Shown here piece after piece: positions 15,814 through 25,801 of a DNA stretch of 64,000 nt. Made by a program: the position numbers and the translations under genes. The notes beneath the pieces are model-generated. The model was not told the origin of the DNA, did no database searches, and was given only the letters and a program-made list of their open reading frames with translations. Each line of letters starts with the position of its first letter. Positions within the stretch are counted from its first letter, which is position 1. Source of the DNA: Streptomyces canus (GTDB lineage: Bacteria; Actinomycetota; Actinomycetes; Streptomycetales; Streptomycetaceae); NCBI RefSeq assembly GCF_030816965.1, contig NZ_JAUSYQ010000002.1:1922001-1986000 (forward strand). The letters run 5' to 3'.

Positions 15814-18324
15814 TCAACCTCGGAGCACAGCCCCCGTACGCTCCCCGGCGAGGGCGACCGCCGCGTCCCGGGCCGCGGAAGCCTCGTCCACGGTCAGGGT
15901 CCGATCCCCCGCACGGAATCGCAGCGCATAGGCCAGGGACTTCTTGCCGTCCCCCAGCTGCTCCTCGTTCTCGTACACGTCGAACAGCCGGATCCCTTCG
16001 AGGAGTTCACCCGCGCCCTCACGCAGCGCGGTCTCGACCTCGGCGTGCGGCACGAACTTGTCGACGACCAGGGCGACATCCTGGGTGGCCACCGGGAACG
16101 TGGAGATGGCCGGCGCCTGCGGGGTGTCGTCGCCGACCGCCTCGAGGACATCCAGGTCCAGCTCCATCGCGGAGGTGCGCGTCGGCAGCCCGAACGCCTT
16201 CACCACCCGCGGATGCAGCTCACCGGCGTGACCGACGACCGTCTCGGCCCCGTCCACGACGACCACGAACTCGGCACAGCGGCCCGGGTGCCACGGCCCG
16301 TACTGACCGCCCCGCACGACCAGCTCGGCGCCTGCCTCACGCGCGACCAGGCGCCCGGCCTCGACCGCGTCGGCCCAGTCGGCCGGACGGCCCTTGCCCC
16401 ACCAGCCGGCCTGCTCCCGCGCACCGGCGAGCACCACGGCCACGTGCCGCGGCTGTTCCGGCAGCGCGGCGTCCAGTTCGGCGATCTCCGCGTCCGTGGG
16501 ACGCCGGTCCACCGGCAGCACCGCGGCGACGCGCTGCTCCGAGCGCGGCAGGAAGACCAGCCCGGTCTCGAACAGCGCCAGATCGTGCGAACCCCGCCCG
16601 TCGTTGCGCCGCAGGGCACCGAGCAGCCCCGGCAGCAGCGACGTACGCAGTGCGGGCTCCTCGTCGTTCAGCGGGTTGGTCAGCCTGACGACACGGCGAG
16701 CCGGGTCGCCGGCCTCCAGGCCCAGCTGGTCGAAGACCTGCTCGGAGACGAAGGGGTAGTTCGGCGCCTCGACGTACCCGGCACCCGCCAGCGCCCGCCC
16801 GGCCCGGCGGTGCAGCCGCTGGCGGTGGGTCAGGCCACGGCCGGCCGGCGGCCTGGGCAGCGTGGAGGGCAGGTTCTCGTAGCCCTCCAGCCGGATGACC
16901 TCTTCGGCCAGGTCGTTGATCTCCTGGAGGTCGGGACGCCAGGACGGCACCGTGACGATCAGCTCGTCCTGCCCGTACACGTCGCAGCCGACCTCCTGGA
17001 GACGGCGTACGACGGTCTCGCGGCCGTAGGAGACACCCGCGACCTTGTCCGGGTGGTTCGCCGGGACGCTGATCGTGTGCGGGGCCGACGGGGCGACGAC
17101 CTCGGTGACACCGGCCTCGGCGGTGCCGCCCGCGAGCAGCACCAGCAGGTCGACCGTGCGCTGCGCGGCAGCGGCGGCGGCCTGCGGGTCGACGCCGCGC
17201 TCGAAGCGCCGGGACGCCTCGGAGGACAGCTTGTGGCGCCGGGCCGTACGCGCGATGGAGACCGCGTCGAAGTGGGCAGCCTCGATGACCACGTCGGTGG
17301 TGCCTTCGCCCTCGGCGTGGTCCGCGATCTCCGTGTTGGCGCCGCCCATGACGCCGGCGAGGCCGATGGGGCCACGGTCGTCGGTGATCACCAGGTCCTC
17401 GGCGTGCAGCTTCCGCTCGACGCCGTCGAGGGTCTTGATCTGCTCGCCCTCCGCGGCCCGGCGGACGCCGATGGTGCCCTGGACCAGCGTGCGGTCGTAG
17501 GCGTGCAGCGGCTGGCCGAGCTCCATCATCACGTAGTTGGTGACGTCGACGGCGAGCGAGATCGGGCGCATGCCGACCTTCTGCAGACGGCGCTGGAGCC
17601 AGAGCGGGGAGCGCGCCTCGGGGCTGAGACCGGTCACCGTACGGGCCGTGAAGCGGTCGCAGCCGAACGGGTCGGAGACCTGCACCGGGTAGCCGAAGGC
17701 GTTCGGGCCCGGGACGTCGAGCAGGGCCGGGTCGCGCAGCGGCAGACCGTAGGCGATCGCGGCCTCGCGGGCCACGCCCCGGATGGACAGGCAGTCGCCG
17801 CGGTTGGCGGTGACGGCGATGTCCAGGACCTCGTCGACCAGCTCCAGGAGCTCGATGGCGTCCTTGCCGACCTCGGTCTCCGGCGGCAGCACGATGATGC
17901 CGTGGCTGCCGTCGTCGCCCATGCCCAGCTCGTCGCCGGAGCAGATCATGCCGTGGGAGGTCTTGCCGTAGGTCTTGCGGGCCGAGATCGAGAAACCGCC
18001 GGGCAGCGTGGCACCCGGGAGCACGACCACGACCTTGTCGCCGACGACGAAGTTCCGGGCGCCGCAGACGATCTCCTGCGGCTCGCCCGTGCCGTTGGCC
18101 TGACCGACGTCGACCGTGCAGAAGCGGATCGGCTTCTTGAAGCCCTCCAGCTCCTCGATGGTCAGCACCTGGCCGACGACCAGGGGGCCCTTGAGGTCGG
18201 CGCCGAGGTGCTCGACGGTCTCGACCTCGAGCCCTGCGGAAACGAGCTTGGCCTGGACGTCACGGCCGGTTTCGGTCGCCGGCAGGTCGACGTACTCCCG
18301 CAGCCAAGAAAGCGGGACCCGCAT
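15814..18324 (-). CDS. pheT: Phenylalanine--tRNA ligase beta subunit
   Basis: The 836-residue beta subunit of the (alpha-beta)2 phenylalanyl-tRNA synthetase. Domains run in the normal order: N-terminal [15 protein letters not shown], a tRNA-binding OB fold (about 45-155; [20 protein letters not shown]), B3/B4 editing ([18 protein letters not shown]), B5, the catalytic-like core, and a C-terminal FDX-ACB anticodon-binding domain ([15 protein letters not shown] to the end). The length is normal. The ATG overlaps the pheS stop by one base (TGATG), so translation is coupled. A terminator follows. Confidence 0.98.
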   Translation of the reverse strand: MRVPLSWLREYVDLPATETGRDVQAKLVSAGLEVETVEHLGADLKGPLVVGQVLTIEELEGFKKPIRFCTVDVGQANGTGEPQEIVCGARNFVVGDKVVVVLPGATLPGGFSISARKTYGKTSHGMICSGDELGMGDDGSHGIIVLPPETEVGKDAIELLELVDEVLDIAVTANRGDCLSIRGVAREAAIAYGLPLRDPALLDVPGPNAFGYPVQVSDPFGCDRFTARTVTGLSPEARSPLWLQRRLQKVGMRPISLAVDVTNYVMMELGQPLHAYDRTLVQGTIGVRRAAEGEQIKTLDGVERKLHAEDLVITDDRGPIGLAGVMGGANTEIADHAEGEGTTDVVIEAAHFDAVSIARTARRHKLSSEASRRFERGVDPQAAAAAAQRTVDLLVLLAGGTAEAGVTEVVAPSAPHTISVPANHPDKVAGVSYGRETVVRRLQEVGCDVYGQDELIVTVPSWRPDLQEINDLAEEVIRLEGYENLPSTLPRPPAGRGLTHRQRLHRRAGRALAGAGYVEAPNYPFVSEQVFDQLGLEAGDPARRVVRLTNPLNDEEPALRTSLLPGLLGALRRNDGRGSHDLALFETGLVFLPRSEQRVAAVLPVDRRPTDAEIAELDAALPEQPRHVAVVLAGAREQAGWWGKGRPADWADAVEAGRLVAREAGAELVVRGGQYGPWHPGRCAEFVVVVDGAETVVGHAGELHPRVVKAFGLPTRTSAMELDLDVLEAVGDDTPQAPAISTFPVATQDVALVVDKFVPHAEVETALREGAGELLEGIRLFDVYENEEQLGDGKKSLAYALRFRAGDRTLTVDEASAARDAAVALAGERTGAVLRG

Positions 18325-19445
18325 CAGATCTCCATCCCGAACGGCCGGGTGAACCGGACGTCACCCTCGACCATGTCTCGCATGTCCTCGACGTTGTGGC
18401 GGAACATCAGCATCCGCTCGATGCCGAACCCGAAGGCGAAGCCGCTGTACTTCTGCGGGTCGACGCCACAGGCGGTCAGCACCTTGGGGTTGACCATTCC
18501 GCAGCCGCCCAGCTCGATCCAGCCCTCCGAGGAGCAGGTGCGGCAGGGGCGGTCGGGGTTGCCGACGGACTCGCCGCGGCAGACGTAGCACACCATGTCC
18601 ATCTCGGCGGACGGCTCGGTGAAGGGGAAGAAGTTCGGGCGCAGCCGGGTCTTCATGCCCTCGCCGAACAGGGCCTGGACCATGTGGTCCATGGTGCCCT
18701 TGAGGTCGGCCATGGTCAGGCCCTCGTCGACGGCCAGCAGTTCGACCTGGCGGAAGACGGGGGTGTGCGTGGCGTCCAGCTCGTCGGTGCGGTAGACGAC
18801 ACCGGGGCAGATCACGTACACCGGCAGCTCACGGCTGAGCAGCGAGCGGATCTGCACGGGCGAGGTGTGGGTGCGCAGCACGACACCGGACTCGGTGCCG
18901 CCCTGGGGGCCCTCGACGAAGAAGGTGTCCTGCTCGCCGCGGGCCGGGTGGTCCGGGCCGATGTTGAGCGCGTCGAAGTTGAACCACTCGGCCTCGACCT
19001 GCGGGCCCTCGGCGACCTCGTAGCCCATGGCCACGAAGACGTCCTCGATGCGCTCGGAGAGCGTGGTGAGCGGGTGGCGGGCGCCGGCCGGTACGCGGTC
19101 GTACGGCAGCGTGACGTCCACCGCCTCCTCGACCAGCACGCGCTGGTCGCGCTCGGCCTCCAGCTCGGCCTGACGGCCGGCGAGGGCCTTGTTCACCGCG
19201 CCCCGGGCCTGGCCGACGAGCTTGCCTGCGGCGGCCTTGGCGTGCGGGGGCAGGGCGCCGATCTCGCGGTTGGCGAGGGCCAGCGGGGAGGTGCCCCCGG
19301 TGTGGGCGACCTTGGCCTCCTGGAGCGCGTCGAGGGAGCTCGCTGCGGCGAAGGCGGCGAGCGCCTCGTCCCGCATGCGCTCGATCTCTTCCGGTTTCAG
19401 GGCCTCGACCTCTACAGGGTCGTACGACTTGTTCGGTGCCGACAT
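18324..19445 (-). CDS. pheS: Phenylalanine--tRNA ligase alpha subunit
   Basis: The 373-residue catalytic alpha subunit that activates phenylalanine and charges tRNA-Phe. An N-terminal coiled coil precedes the class II core, with motif 2 ([18 protein letters not shown]) and motif 3 ([16 protein letters not shown]) clear. A four-cysteine insert (CYVCRG then CRTCSSEG, near residues 297-320) could bind zinc. The start ATG follows GGGAAGAG. The 150 bp upstream, up to the sensor kinase stop, show no T-box or leader peptide, so classical attenuation is not evident. Confidence 0.98.
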   Translation of the reverse strand: MSAPNKSYDPVEVEALKPEEIERMRDEALAAFAAASSLDALQEAKVAHTGGTSPLALANREIGALPPHAKAAAGKLVGQARGAVNKALAGRQAELEAERDQRVLVEEAVDVTLPYDRVPAGARHPLTTLSERIEDVFVAMGYEVAEGPQVEAEWFNFDALNIGPDHPARGEQDTFFVEGPQGGTESGVVLRTHTSPVQIRSLLSRELPVYVICPGVVYRTDELDATHTPVFRQVELLAVDEGLTMADLKGTMDHMVQALFGEGMKTRLRPNFFPFTEPSAEMDMVCYVCRGESVGNPDRPCRTCSSEGWIELGGCGMVNPKVLTACGVDPQKYSGFAFGFGIERMLMFRHNVEDMRDMVEGDVRFTRPFGMEI

Positions 19446-19596
19446 CTCTTCCCGTGCTTCCGATTGGCTGGCTGAAGGTCCCCGTCACCGACTCACTCAG
19501 AGGTCAGAGGGCCGTCCATGGGACACATGGGTGCCAAGGGCCGAGTCTAACGGGGTGGAGGTGTACGGATACGCCCGCGGGCTGCTCAGGCCGGTC

Positions 19597-20715
19597 TCAG
19601 GTCAGGTAGGCCGGAGCGCTCACGGGCAACGTAAATCGGAACTCGGCGCCGCCCTGGGGGGCGCGGCCGACCGTGATGGTGCCGCCGTGGGCTTCGACGA
19701 TGCCCTTGACGATGTAGAGCCCGAGGCCGGTGCCACCGCGCTTGCTGCCCCGCCAGAAGCGGGTGAAGACGCGGTTCATGGACTCCTCCGGGATGCCGGG
19801 ACCCTCGTCGCTCACCGTGACCGACGTGCCGGTGTCCTCCCCTTCGCGGGGCGACTCCGTGGGCGTGATGTCAATCGTGACGGTTCCCTCGCCGTGGCGC
19901 ACCGCATTTTCCAGCAGGTTGCTGAGCACCTGGTCGATCTTGTCGGGGTCGGCCCACAGGGCGGGCAGCGGCTGCTCGAGGCGGAGCAGGAACCGGTCGG
20001 CGGCGAGGCCCGCGGCGACGTAGGCCTGGATGTGGCGTCCGACGGCGGCGCCGATGTCGACGGGCTGGCGCCTGACCTCCAGGCGCCCGGAGTCGATGCG
20101 GGAGATGTCGAGGAGCTCGGCGATGAGCCGGGTGACCCGGTCGGCGTCGGCGTCGACGGTCTCCAGCATCAGCCGTTTCTGGTCGTCGGTGAACCTCTCC
20201 CACTTGGCGAGGAGGGTCGCGGTGAAGCCCTTGACGGAGGTGAGCGGGGACCTGAGTTCGTGGGCCACGGTGGCGATCAGCTCGGCGTGGCTGCGCTCGG
20301 TGCGGCGGCGGGCCTCGGTGTCCCGGAGGGCGACGACGACACGGTGGACGGGCCCGGTCGGCCGGGTGCGCACGTACTGCGCGGAGACGAGGACCTCACG
20401 GCCGCCCGGCAGCAGCAGATTCCGTTCGGGCTGCCGCCTGCGGATGGCGAGGCCGCCGTACGGATCGGTCAGCTGCCACCAGCGCCGTCCCTCGAGGTCC
20501 TCTAACGGGAGGGCCTTCTCCAGCCGCTGTCCGAGGGCGTCCTCGGCGGGGAGGGCGGTGATCCGGGCCGCGGCTGCGTTGAAGCAGATCACGCGGCCCT
20601 GCTCGTCCGCGACGACGAGACCGTCGGGCAGCTGGTCGGGATCGATGCCGAGCTCGGCGGCACCACCGGCACAGGCTCCGGACACGTCCTGGGCGCTCCT
20701 CGTGCCGACACTCAT
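19597..20715 (-). CDS. PAS-containing sensor histidine kinase
   Basis: A 372-residue cytoplasmic histidine kinase. A PAS domain (about 25-135; LPDGLVVADEQGRVICFN) is followed by a HisKA domain with the phospho-acceptor His152 in VAHELRSPLTSVKGF and an HATPase domain with N box NLLENAVRHGEG, G1 VSDEGPGIPEES and G2 GGTGLGLYIVKGI. There are no membrane helices, so it would sense an internal signal. No response regulator gene is adjacent, making it an orphan. It lies between pheS and the TrmH-type gene on the same strand, an order also remembered from S. coelicolor. Confidence 0.93.
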   Translation of the reverse strand: MSVGTRSAQDVSGACAGGAAELGIDPDQLPDGLVVADEQGRVICFNAAAARITALPAEDALGQRLEKALPLEDLEGRRWWQLTDPYGGLAIRRRQPERNLLLPGGREVLVSAQYVRTRPTGPVHRVVVALRDTEARRRTERSHAELIATVAHELRSPLTSVKGFTATLLAKWERFTDDQKRLMLETVDADADRVTRLIAELLDISRIDSGRLEVRRQPVDIGAAVGRHIQAYVAAGLAADRFLLRLEQPLPALWADPDKIDQVLSNLLENAVRHGEGTVTIDITPTESPREGEDTGTSVTVSDEGPGIPEESMNRVFTRFWRGSKRGGTGLGLYIVKGIVEAHGGTITVGRAPQGGAEFRFTLPVSAPAYLT

Positions 20716-20763
20716 CCCCGTACCCCACCTCTCCGACGGCGCAGGGCCCCCGAGCTGGTCACC

Positions 20764-21609
20764 CTACTGGTTCTCGGTGACGGAGCGGCACCCTCCGGGG
20801 GCGCGCTGTGCACGGGCTGACGCATAGAGACATACGGCGGCCGCGGTGGCGAGGTTCAGGCTCTCGGCCTTCCCGTGGATCGGAACGCGCACCACGGCGT
20901 CCGCGAGTGCGCGGGTCTCCTCCGGAAGCCCCCAGGCCTCGTTGCCGAACACCCAGGCGGTCGGCCCGCCCATGGTGCCCTGGTCGAGCTCGGCGTCGAG
21001 GTCGTCCGTCCCGGCCCCGTCGGCGGCGAGGATCCGCACACCGGCCCGCCGGAGACCCTCGACGGCCTCCTCCACGGGCACACCGACGGCGACGGGCAGG
21101 TGGAAGAGGGAGCCCACGGAGGCCCGTACGGCCTTGGGGTTGTAGAGATCGACGGACGCGTCGGTCAGTACGACGGCCTCGGCACCGGCCGCGTCGGCGC
21201 ACCGCAGCACGGTGCCGGCGTTCCCGGGGTCCCGCACGTTCGCGAGCACCGCGACGAGTCGGGGCCGGGCGGCGAGGATCTCCTCGAAGGGGGTGTCGAG
21301 GAACCGGCAGATCCCGACGAGGCCCTGCGGGGTGACGGTCGTCGAGATGTCGGCGATGACGTCCTCGGCGGCGAGGTGCACACGGGCTCCGACGGCCCGG
21401 GCCGCTGCGATGATGTCGGCGTACCGTTCCGCCGCCTCCACGGTGGCGAACAGCTCCACCAGTCCATGCCCGGAGGCCTCCCGCACCGCCTGCGGCCCCT
21501 CGGCCAGGAACAGCCGCTCCTTCCCCCGGAAGTTCCGCTTGGCCAGCCGCCGCGCGGCGGAGACCCGGGGGGAACGGGGGGAGATCAGCTCGGGGGTGAC
21601 GGGGGGCAT
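20764..21609 (-). CDS. TrmH/SpoU family RNA 2'-O-methyltransferase
   Basis: A 281-residue SPOUT methyltransferase using S-adenosylmethionine on rRNA or tRNA ribose. Motif 1 is VLANVRDPGNAGTVLRCADA, motif 2 WVFGNEAWGLPEE and motif 3 VPIHGKAESLNLATAAAVCL; together these build the knotted SAM site. An N-terminal L30e-like substrate-binding part (RRLAKRNFRGKERLFLAEGP) precedes them, as in the 23S rRNA G2251-type group. ATG 21609 was chosen because it follows AAGGTGAAGAG; the longer frame lacks a site. It lies downstream of rplT on the same strand, so readthrough from the infC operon is possible. Confidence 0.93.
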   Translation of the reverse strand: MPPVTPELISPRSPRVSAARRLAKRNFRGKERLFLAEGPQAVREASGHGLVELFATVEAAERYADIIAAARAVGARVHLAAEDVIADISTTVTPQGLVGICRFLDTPFEEILAARPRLVAVLANVRDPGNAGTVLRCADAAGAEAVVLTDASVDLYNPKAVRASVGSLFHLPVAVGVPVEEAVEGLRRAGVRILAADGAGTDDLDAELDQGTMGGPTAWVFGNEAWGLPEETRALADAVVRVPIHGKAESLNLATAAAVCLYASARAQRAPGGCRSVTENQ

Positions 21610-21706
21610 GCTCTTCACCTTTGGATGTGTTCCGGGAAACAGCGGACCCGCAGGCATCACTGCCTGCGGGTCCACACAGTCACGTCGGCCTAGGGCCGGC
21701 GCAGCG

Positions 21707-22090
21707 TCACGCGGCCTTCGGCGCGTTCACGTCCGCCGGCAGAGCCTTCTGCGCGACCTCGACGAGCGCGGCGAACGCCGTCGCGTCGTTGACGGCCAGC
21801 TCGGCCAGGATCTTGCGGTCGACCTCGATGTTCGCCGCGTTCAGACCCTGGATGAAGCGGTTGTACGTGATGCCGTTGGCGCGGGCAGCGGCGTTGATGC
21901 GCTGGATCCACAGCCGCCGGAAGTCGCCCTTGCGCTTCTTGCGGTCGTTGTAGTTGTAGACCAGCGAGTGGGTGACCTGCTCCTTGGCCTTGCGGTACAG
22001 GCGCGAACGCTGACCGCGGTAGCCGGAGGCCGCCTCGAGGATCGCCCGGCGCTTCTTGTGGGCGTTGACTGCCCGCTTGACGCGTGCCAC
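21707..22090 (-). CDS. rplT: 50S ribosomal protein L20
   Basis: The 127-residue L20, an early-assembly 23S rRNA-binding protein. The basic N-terminal helix [20 protein letters not shown] and the globular [19 protein letters not shown] part are characteristic. The ATG lies about 100 nt after rpmI with a site in AGGAGTT. It is the last ribosomal gene of the infC-rpmI-rplT operon. In other bacteria L20 represses this operon; nothing in the spacer shows directly whether it does so here. Confidence 0.98.
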   Translation of the reverse strand: MARVKRAVNAHKKRRAILEAASGYRGQRSRLYRKAKEQVTHSLVYNYNDRKKRKGDFRRLWIQRINAAARANGITYNRFIQGLNAANIEVDRKILAELAVNDATAFAALVEVAQKALPADVNAPKAA

Positions 22091-22191
22091 TTGTTAACTC
22101 CTTGTAGCGGGGCCGTGGTTGGACTCACACGGCCCGGTATCGATGGGGTCCCGGTCCAGACGTACGGCGCTCGGTGAAGGCGCCGCGTACG

Positions 22192-22386
22192 TCACTTGCC
22201 GAGAAGCTTCTTGATCTTCTTGGCGTCGCCCGGGGCCATCTCGGCGTTGCCGGTGAGGCGACGCGTCAGGCGCGACGTCTTGTGCTCGAGGTAGTGGCGC
22301 TTGCCGGCGCGCTCGCGGAGCACCTTGCCGGAGCCGGTGATCTTGAAGCGCTTGCTGGAACCGCTGTGCGTCTTGTTCTTCGGCAT
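22192..22386 (-). CDS. rpmI: 50S ribosomal protein L35
   Basis: The 64-residue L35, complete: [20 protein letters not shown] at the N-terminus and a basic body ending [15 protein letters not shown] 22386 follows GAGGAGAGAA. It is the middle gene of the infC-rpmI-rplT operon, about 110 nt from infC. Confidence 0.98.
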   Translation of the reverse strand: MPKNKTHSGSSKRFKITGSGKVLRERAGKRHYLEHKTSRLTRRLTGNAEMAPGDAKKIKKLLGK

Positions 22387-22496
22387 AGCGCCGTTCTCTC
22401 CTCGTCGGTGGCGCTCCGGTGCCCGGTCCTGAAACCGGGCACGGTGAGCGTCGCTCTTGTATCGGTTTGTGTCCTGGGGACTCGCGTCCCCCGGGG

Positions 22497-23168
22497 TCAC
22501 GCCTCGGCGGAAGCCTCTGCCGGGGCCTCGGCCTCGACCTCGGCCTCGTCCTCGACGTGGTCGCCCTCCGCGGCGTTCTGCGACTTGCCGGGGTTGGCCT
22601 TCGCGTCTGCCTTGCGGGCTTCCTGCGCCTGGCGGGCCTCGGCCATCGCCTCGGTCTTCTTCTTGTGCGGACCGAGAACCATGATCATGTTTCGGCCGTC
22701 CTGCTTCGGGTTCGACTCGATGAAGCCGAGGTCCTGGACGTCCTCCGCGAGACGCTGCAGCAGTCGGTAGCCCAGCTCGGGCCGGGACTGCTCGCGACCA
22801 CGGAACATGATCGTGATCTTGACCTTGTCGCCCTGCTTGAGGAACCGGACGACGTGACCCTTCTTGGTGTCATAGTCGTGCGGGTCGATCTTCGGCCGGA
22901 GCTTCATCTCCTTGATGACCGTGTGCGCCTGGTTCTTGCGCGCCTCACGGGCCTTCATGGCCGACTCGTACTTGAACTTCCCGTAGTCCATGAGCTTGCA
23001 CACGGGCGGACGGGCGTTCGCCGCGACCTCGACCAGGTCCAGGTCGTACTCCTGCGCAAGCTCCAGTGCCTTGGCCAGGGGGACGATGCCCACCTGCTCG
23101 CCACTGGGACCGACAAGTCGCACCTCGGGAACGCGAATCCGGTCGTTGATGCGGGGCTCGGCGCTGAT
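22497..23168 (-). CDS. infC: Translation initiation factor IF-3 with a probable ATC start
   Basis: The 223-residue IF-3, which binds the 30S subunit and checks start codons. The N-domain begins [19 protein letters not shown], the linker is rich in Lys/Arg, the C-domain holds [19 protein letters not shown] and TIMFRGREQ, and an acidic Ala/Glu-rich tail follows after about residue 185. The protein should begin at ATC 23168, 4 nt after a perfect GAGGAGG; no ATG, GTG or TTG is suitably placed. A non-standard start is established for E. coli infC (AUU), where IF-3 represses its own poor start codon, so the same autoregulation is likely here. Confidence 0.93.
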   Translation of the reverse strand: MSAEPRINDRIRVPEVRLVGPSGEQVGIVPLAKALELAQEYDLDLVEVAANARPPVCKLMDYGKFKYESAMKAREARKNQAHTVIKEMKLRPKIDPHDYDTKKGHVVRFLKQGDKVKITIMFRGREQSRPELGYRLLQRLAEDVQDLGFIESNPKQDGRNMIMVLGPHKKKTEAMAEARQAQEARKADAKANPGKSQNAAEGDHVEDEAEVEAEAPAEASAEA

Positions 23169-23465
23169 GGATCCTCCTCGGTTAGCACCACACGGCGGTC
23201 TGGCGGACAGCCGCGTATGTCTTTTTGTCAGACCTAACCGCACCGAGGAACAAAAAATGCCCCGGCGGATCACAGACGGGGCTCCAACACTGCCGGAGCA
23301 CCGCCGCGATGACGCGGGGCGCACTTTCGGGCGACTCCATCGTCCGTACGGAACGATGGTGGCCGCCTGACCGGGGTGACCCGCCGTCCCAGGGGACGGC
23401 CGGGTGGGAGATCGGAGCCTCCACTTGTGGGCCGGACACGCGAATGTCCAGCCGGTCGTTACACA
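23169..23465 (-). promoter_or_regulatory. Structured 5' leader of the infC operon
   Basis: About 300 nt without a gene precede infC. The stretch holds several GC-rich inverted repeats (around 23330-23400) and then a U-tract terminator-like hairpin before the ribosome site. The layout suggests transcription starts near 23460-23500 and is subject to attenuation. The exact promoter cannot be placed. Confidence 0.5.
23252..23282 (-). terminator. U-tract attenuator hairpin in the infC leader
   Basis: On the minus strand GCCCCG (23282-23277) pairs with CGGGGC (23264-23259), followed at once by ATTTTTT (23258-23252). A true T-run after a GC stem is rare in Streptomyces and lies about 80 nt before the infC start, so it probably works as a conditional attenuator. 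Confidence 0.65.
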
Positions 23466-23526
23466 AGGTTAGCAGCAACCCGGGGGTGGTGCGAACCGCC
23501 GTGCGCCGGGCTCTATCGTGGGGGCC

Positions 23527-23892
23527 ATGAGTGACACCCCTCCCGCGTCTGCCGGCTCTCCCGACTTCGACGACATGACCCGCGACATCGCCGAGGTCCC
23601 CGCCGTCGAGGTGATCGTGACGGTCGCCGTCAACCTGATGAGCGCCGCCGCGGTGAAGCTCGGCTTGACCGAGGAGGGCGACAAGTACAAGGACCTGGAC
23701 GAGGCCCGCAAGCTGGTGGCGGCCCTGGCCGGCCTTCTGGACGCGAGCGCGACCGAGATCAGCTCCTTCCACGCGGCCCCGCTCCGCGACGGCCTGAAGT
23801 CCCTCCAGCTGGCCTTCCGCGAGGCTTCCCTCGTCCCGGACGAGCCGGGTCAGGGCCCGGGCGAGAAGTACACGGGCCCGGTCTACGGCTGA
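23527..23892 (+). CDS. DUF1844 domain protein
   Basis: A 121-residue protein carrying a DUF1844 domain: DFDDMTRDIAEVPAVEVIVT, VNLMSAAAVKLGLTEEGD and DLDEARKLVAALAGLLDA. The fold is probably a small helical bundle; no function is established. ATG 23527 is chosen over GTG 23518, which would be an unusual leader with no site. It is divergent from infC and sits at the infC promoter region, an arrangement also remembered from other Streptomyces. Confidence 0.85.
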   Translation: MSDTPPASAGSPDFDDMTRDIAEVPAVEVIVTVAVNLMSAAAVKLGLTEEGDKYKDLDEARKLVAALAGLLDASATEISSFHAAPLRDGLKSLQLAFREASLVPDEPGQGPGEKYTGPVYG

Positions 23893-23907
23893 TGCCGGGG
23901 CACTAGC

Positions 23908-24639
23908 TCACCCTCGTACGTACAAGGGCTCGCCCGGAGGTGTGGCCCCGGCCGGCAGAACTGCCAGGTCGAGGCCCCGTACCAGGCGGGCCCTCAGTGT
24001 TTCGTCGGCGGCCAGGCGCCGCGCGACCGCGTGGACGCCGGCGTCGTGCGGCACGGCCGGCTCGAAGACCAGGGCGAGGGTGCCGTCGGCCCGGCCCGGA
24101 CCGAGATAGGCACGCAGCACCGCACCCACGTCGGCGACCACGGCACGCACCGCGTCCACGACCGCAGGGTCGGCGAGCGGATCCGTGGTGGTCCGTCCCT
24201 CGGCAAGGGCGAGCAACGCGGAGCCGGTCAGCTCGAAGGGCACCGGCCCCGCCAGGTCCAGTACGACCGTGTCGGCCCTCTCGTGCGCGGCAGCCTGCAG
24301 CGCCTGGTGCAGGGGTACGGCGACGGGACGGGCCTCGGGGTCCCAGCGGGCCAGCGACGCGGTGGAGGTGAAGGCCGGCAGGGCGGTGCGGGATCCGGCC
24401 TTGAGGGTGGGGACGGCCATGTCGCTGGTCTTCTCGCGGCGCAGCCCGTTCTCGTCCTCCTCGACCTCGCCGAGCACCGCCACCACGGGGACGAGCAGCC
24501 GGGCGCCCTTGAGGGCGTCCAGGACCGGGCCCACGGCGGCGCGGTCCTCGGCCCAGGCCGCGAGCGCCGCGCTCAGCCGGGGGTCGGCGGAGCCGTCGTC
24601 GTCGGAGAAGCCGGGGTCGGGAATGTTCTTGTTCGCCAC
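23908..24639 (-). CDS. SseB family protein
   Basis: A 243-residue protein of the SseB family, named for a link to serine sensitivity in E. coli; its biochemical role is unknown. Features are KNIPDPGFSDDDGSADPRLS at the N-terminus, an SseB core (GARLLVPVVAVLGEVEEDENG to RTALPAFTSTASLARWDP) and a C-terminal mixed alpha/beta half. GTG 24639 fits the conserved VANKNIPDPG start and lies 9 nt after AGGG; the longer frame to 24735 adds unrelated sequence. It converges with the DUF1844 gene. Confidence 0.82.
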   Translation of the reverse strand: MANKNIPDPGFSDDDGSADPRLSAALAAWAEDRAAVGPVLDALKGARLLVPVVAVLGEVEEDENGLRREKTSDMAVPTLKAGSRTALPAFTSTASLARWDPEARPVAVPLHQALQAAAHERADTVVLDLAGPVPFELTGSALLALAEGRTTTDPLADPAVVDAVRAVVADVGAVLRAYLGPGRADGTLALVFEPAVPHDAGVHAVARRLAADETLRARLVRGLDLAVLPAGATPPGEPLYVRG

Positions 24640-24789
24640 GGTCACCGACCCTATAGGGGGCTTGCTGCTGCGGTTGTGCGGGCCCGGAAACCCGCCCGTG
24701 ACCGCTTTCACGGGTTTCTCAGAGTTCGCTGACACAGCTCTAACGTCCGTCTAACGGCCCGCACAGTCGGCGCCCCGACGATCGGCGGC

Positions 24790-25788
24790 ATGGAGTCCTC
24801 CAGAGCCGCCAGACGCCACGTCCGCAGGTTCCCCCTGCGGCCTTTGATGTACGCCGTGCTCGCCTGTGTCGCCATCGCCGGCGGCACGGCCGGGGGGACC
24901 GTGTACGTGAAGGCGCAGGCGCACTCCGGGGGCGGCACCGTATCGTCGGCGCCGACGCCGTCGTTCTCGTCCTCCCCGGCGGCCACGACTGAGGAGGCGA
25001 CGGCGGTGACCGAGCCGGTGGTGGATCTCGACGAGCTGCTGTCCGACGCCATGAAGGCGGTGAGCCTGACGGGCGACGAGAAGGTCTCGGCGGCGGTGCT
25101 CGACCTGCAATCGGGCGACAGCGCCGTCTACGGCGACAGTGCCTTCGACACGGCGAGCATCGTGAAGGTCGACATCCTGGCGGCGCTGCTGCTCCGGCAC
25201 CAGCAGGCGGGCACACAGCTCGGCGCACGGGAGAAGGCGTACGCCACCACGATGATCGAGAACAGCGACAACACCTCGGCGTCGGCGCTGTGGGACGTCA
25301 TCGGGAAGGCCTCCGGGCTCGACGCCGCCAACAAGAGGTTCGGGCTGACCGGCACGGAGGGCGGCGACGGGGCGCTGTGGGGGCTGACCCAGACCACGGC
25401 GGCCGACCAGCTCACCCTGCTTCAGCAGGTGTTCGGGGACGACTCGGAGCTGAGCGAGGCCTCGCGGTCGTACCTTCAGGGGCTCATGGGCCGGATAGAG
25501 GCCGACCAGCAGTGGGGGGTGTCGGCCGCGGCCGACGACTCCGGGTGGGCGCTGAAGAACGGCTGGCTGCCGCGCAGCACGACCGGGCTGTGGGACGTCA
25601 ACAGCATCGGGCGGGTGACGGTGGACGGCCACGCGTATCTGGTGGCCGTGCTCTCGAAGGGGAGCTCCACACAGGCGAAGGGGATTTCGCTGGTGGAGGC
25701 GGCGGCGAAGGCGGCGGTGTCGGTGTTCACGGGAGGGGATGCGTCGGCATCCTCGTCGGCGAACGCCACGAGCGCAGCGGCCCGCTGA
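24790..25788 (+). CDS. Membrane-anchored class A beta-lactamase-fold serine hydrolase
   Basis: A 332-residue protein with one N-terminal membrane helix (residues 19-41), a Ser/Thr-rich linker, and an extracellular class A beta-lactamase/DD-peptidase-like domain. The active-site motifs are present: S123-I-V-K126 (TASIVKVDI), S159-D-N (ENSDNTSA) and a KNG triad (WALKNGWLP). The Glu of the beta-lactamase omega loop is not clearly present, so a cell-wall peptide hydrolase is more likely than antibiotic resistance. It converges with the mycosin gene, with a 13-nt gap. Confidence 0.82.
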   Translation: MESSRAARRHVRRFPLRPLMYAVLACVAIAGGTAGGTVYVKAQAHSGGGTVSSAPTPSFSSSPAATTEEATAVTEPVVDLDELLSDAMKAVSLTGDEKVSAAVLDLQSGDSAVYGDSAFDTASIVKVDILAALLLRHQQAGTQLGAREKAYATTMIENSDNTSASALWDVIGKASGLDAANKRFGLTGTEGGDGALWGLTQTTAADQLTLLQQVFGDDSELSEASRSYLQGLMGRIEADQQWGVSAAADDSGWALKNGWLPRSTTGLWDVNSIGRVTVDGHAYLVAVLSKGSSTQAKGISLVEAAAKAAVSVFTGGDASASSSANATSAAAR

Positions 25789-25801
25789 GGCTTCGCCCGC
25801 C

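Noticed and set aside
15793..18588. 931-codon frame on the plus strand
   Set aside because: It lies antisense to pheT and the end of pheS, and its composition is a typical high-GC shadow.
19446..19596. T-box or leader peptide before pheS
   Set aside because: No T-box sequence, no run of Phe codons and no terminator/antiterminator pair are present in the 150-bp gap.
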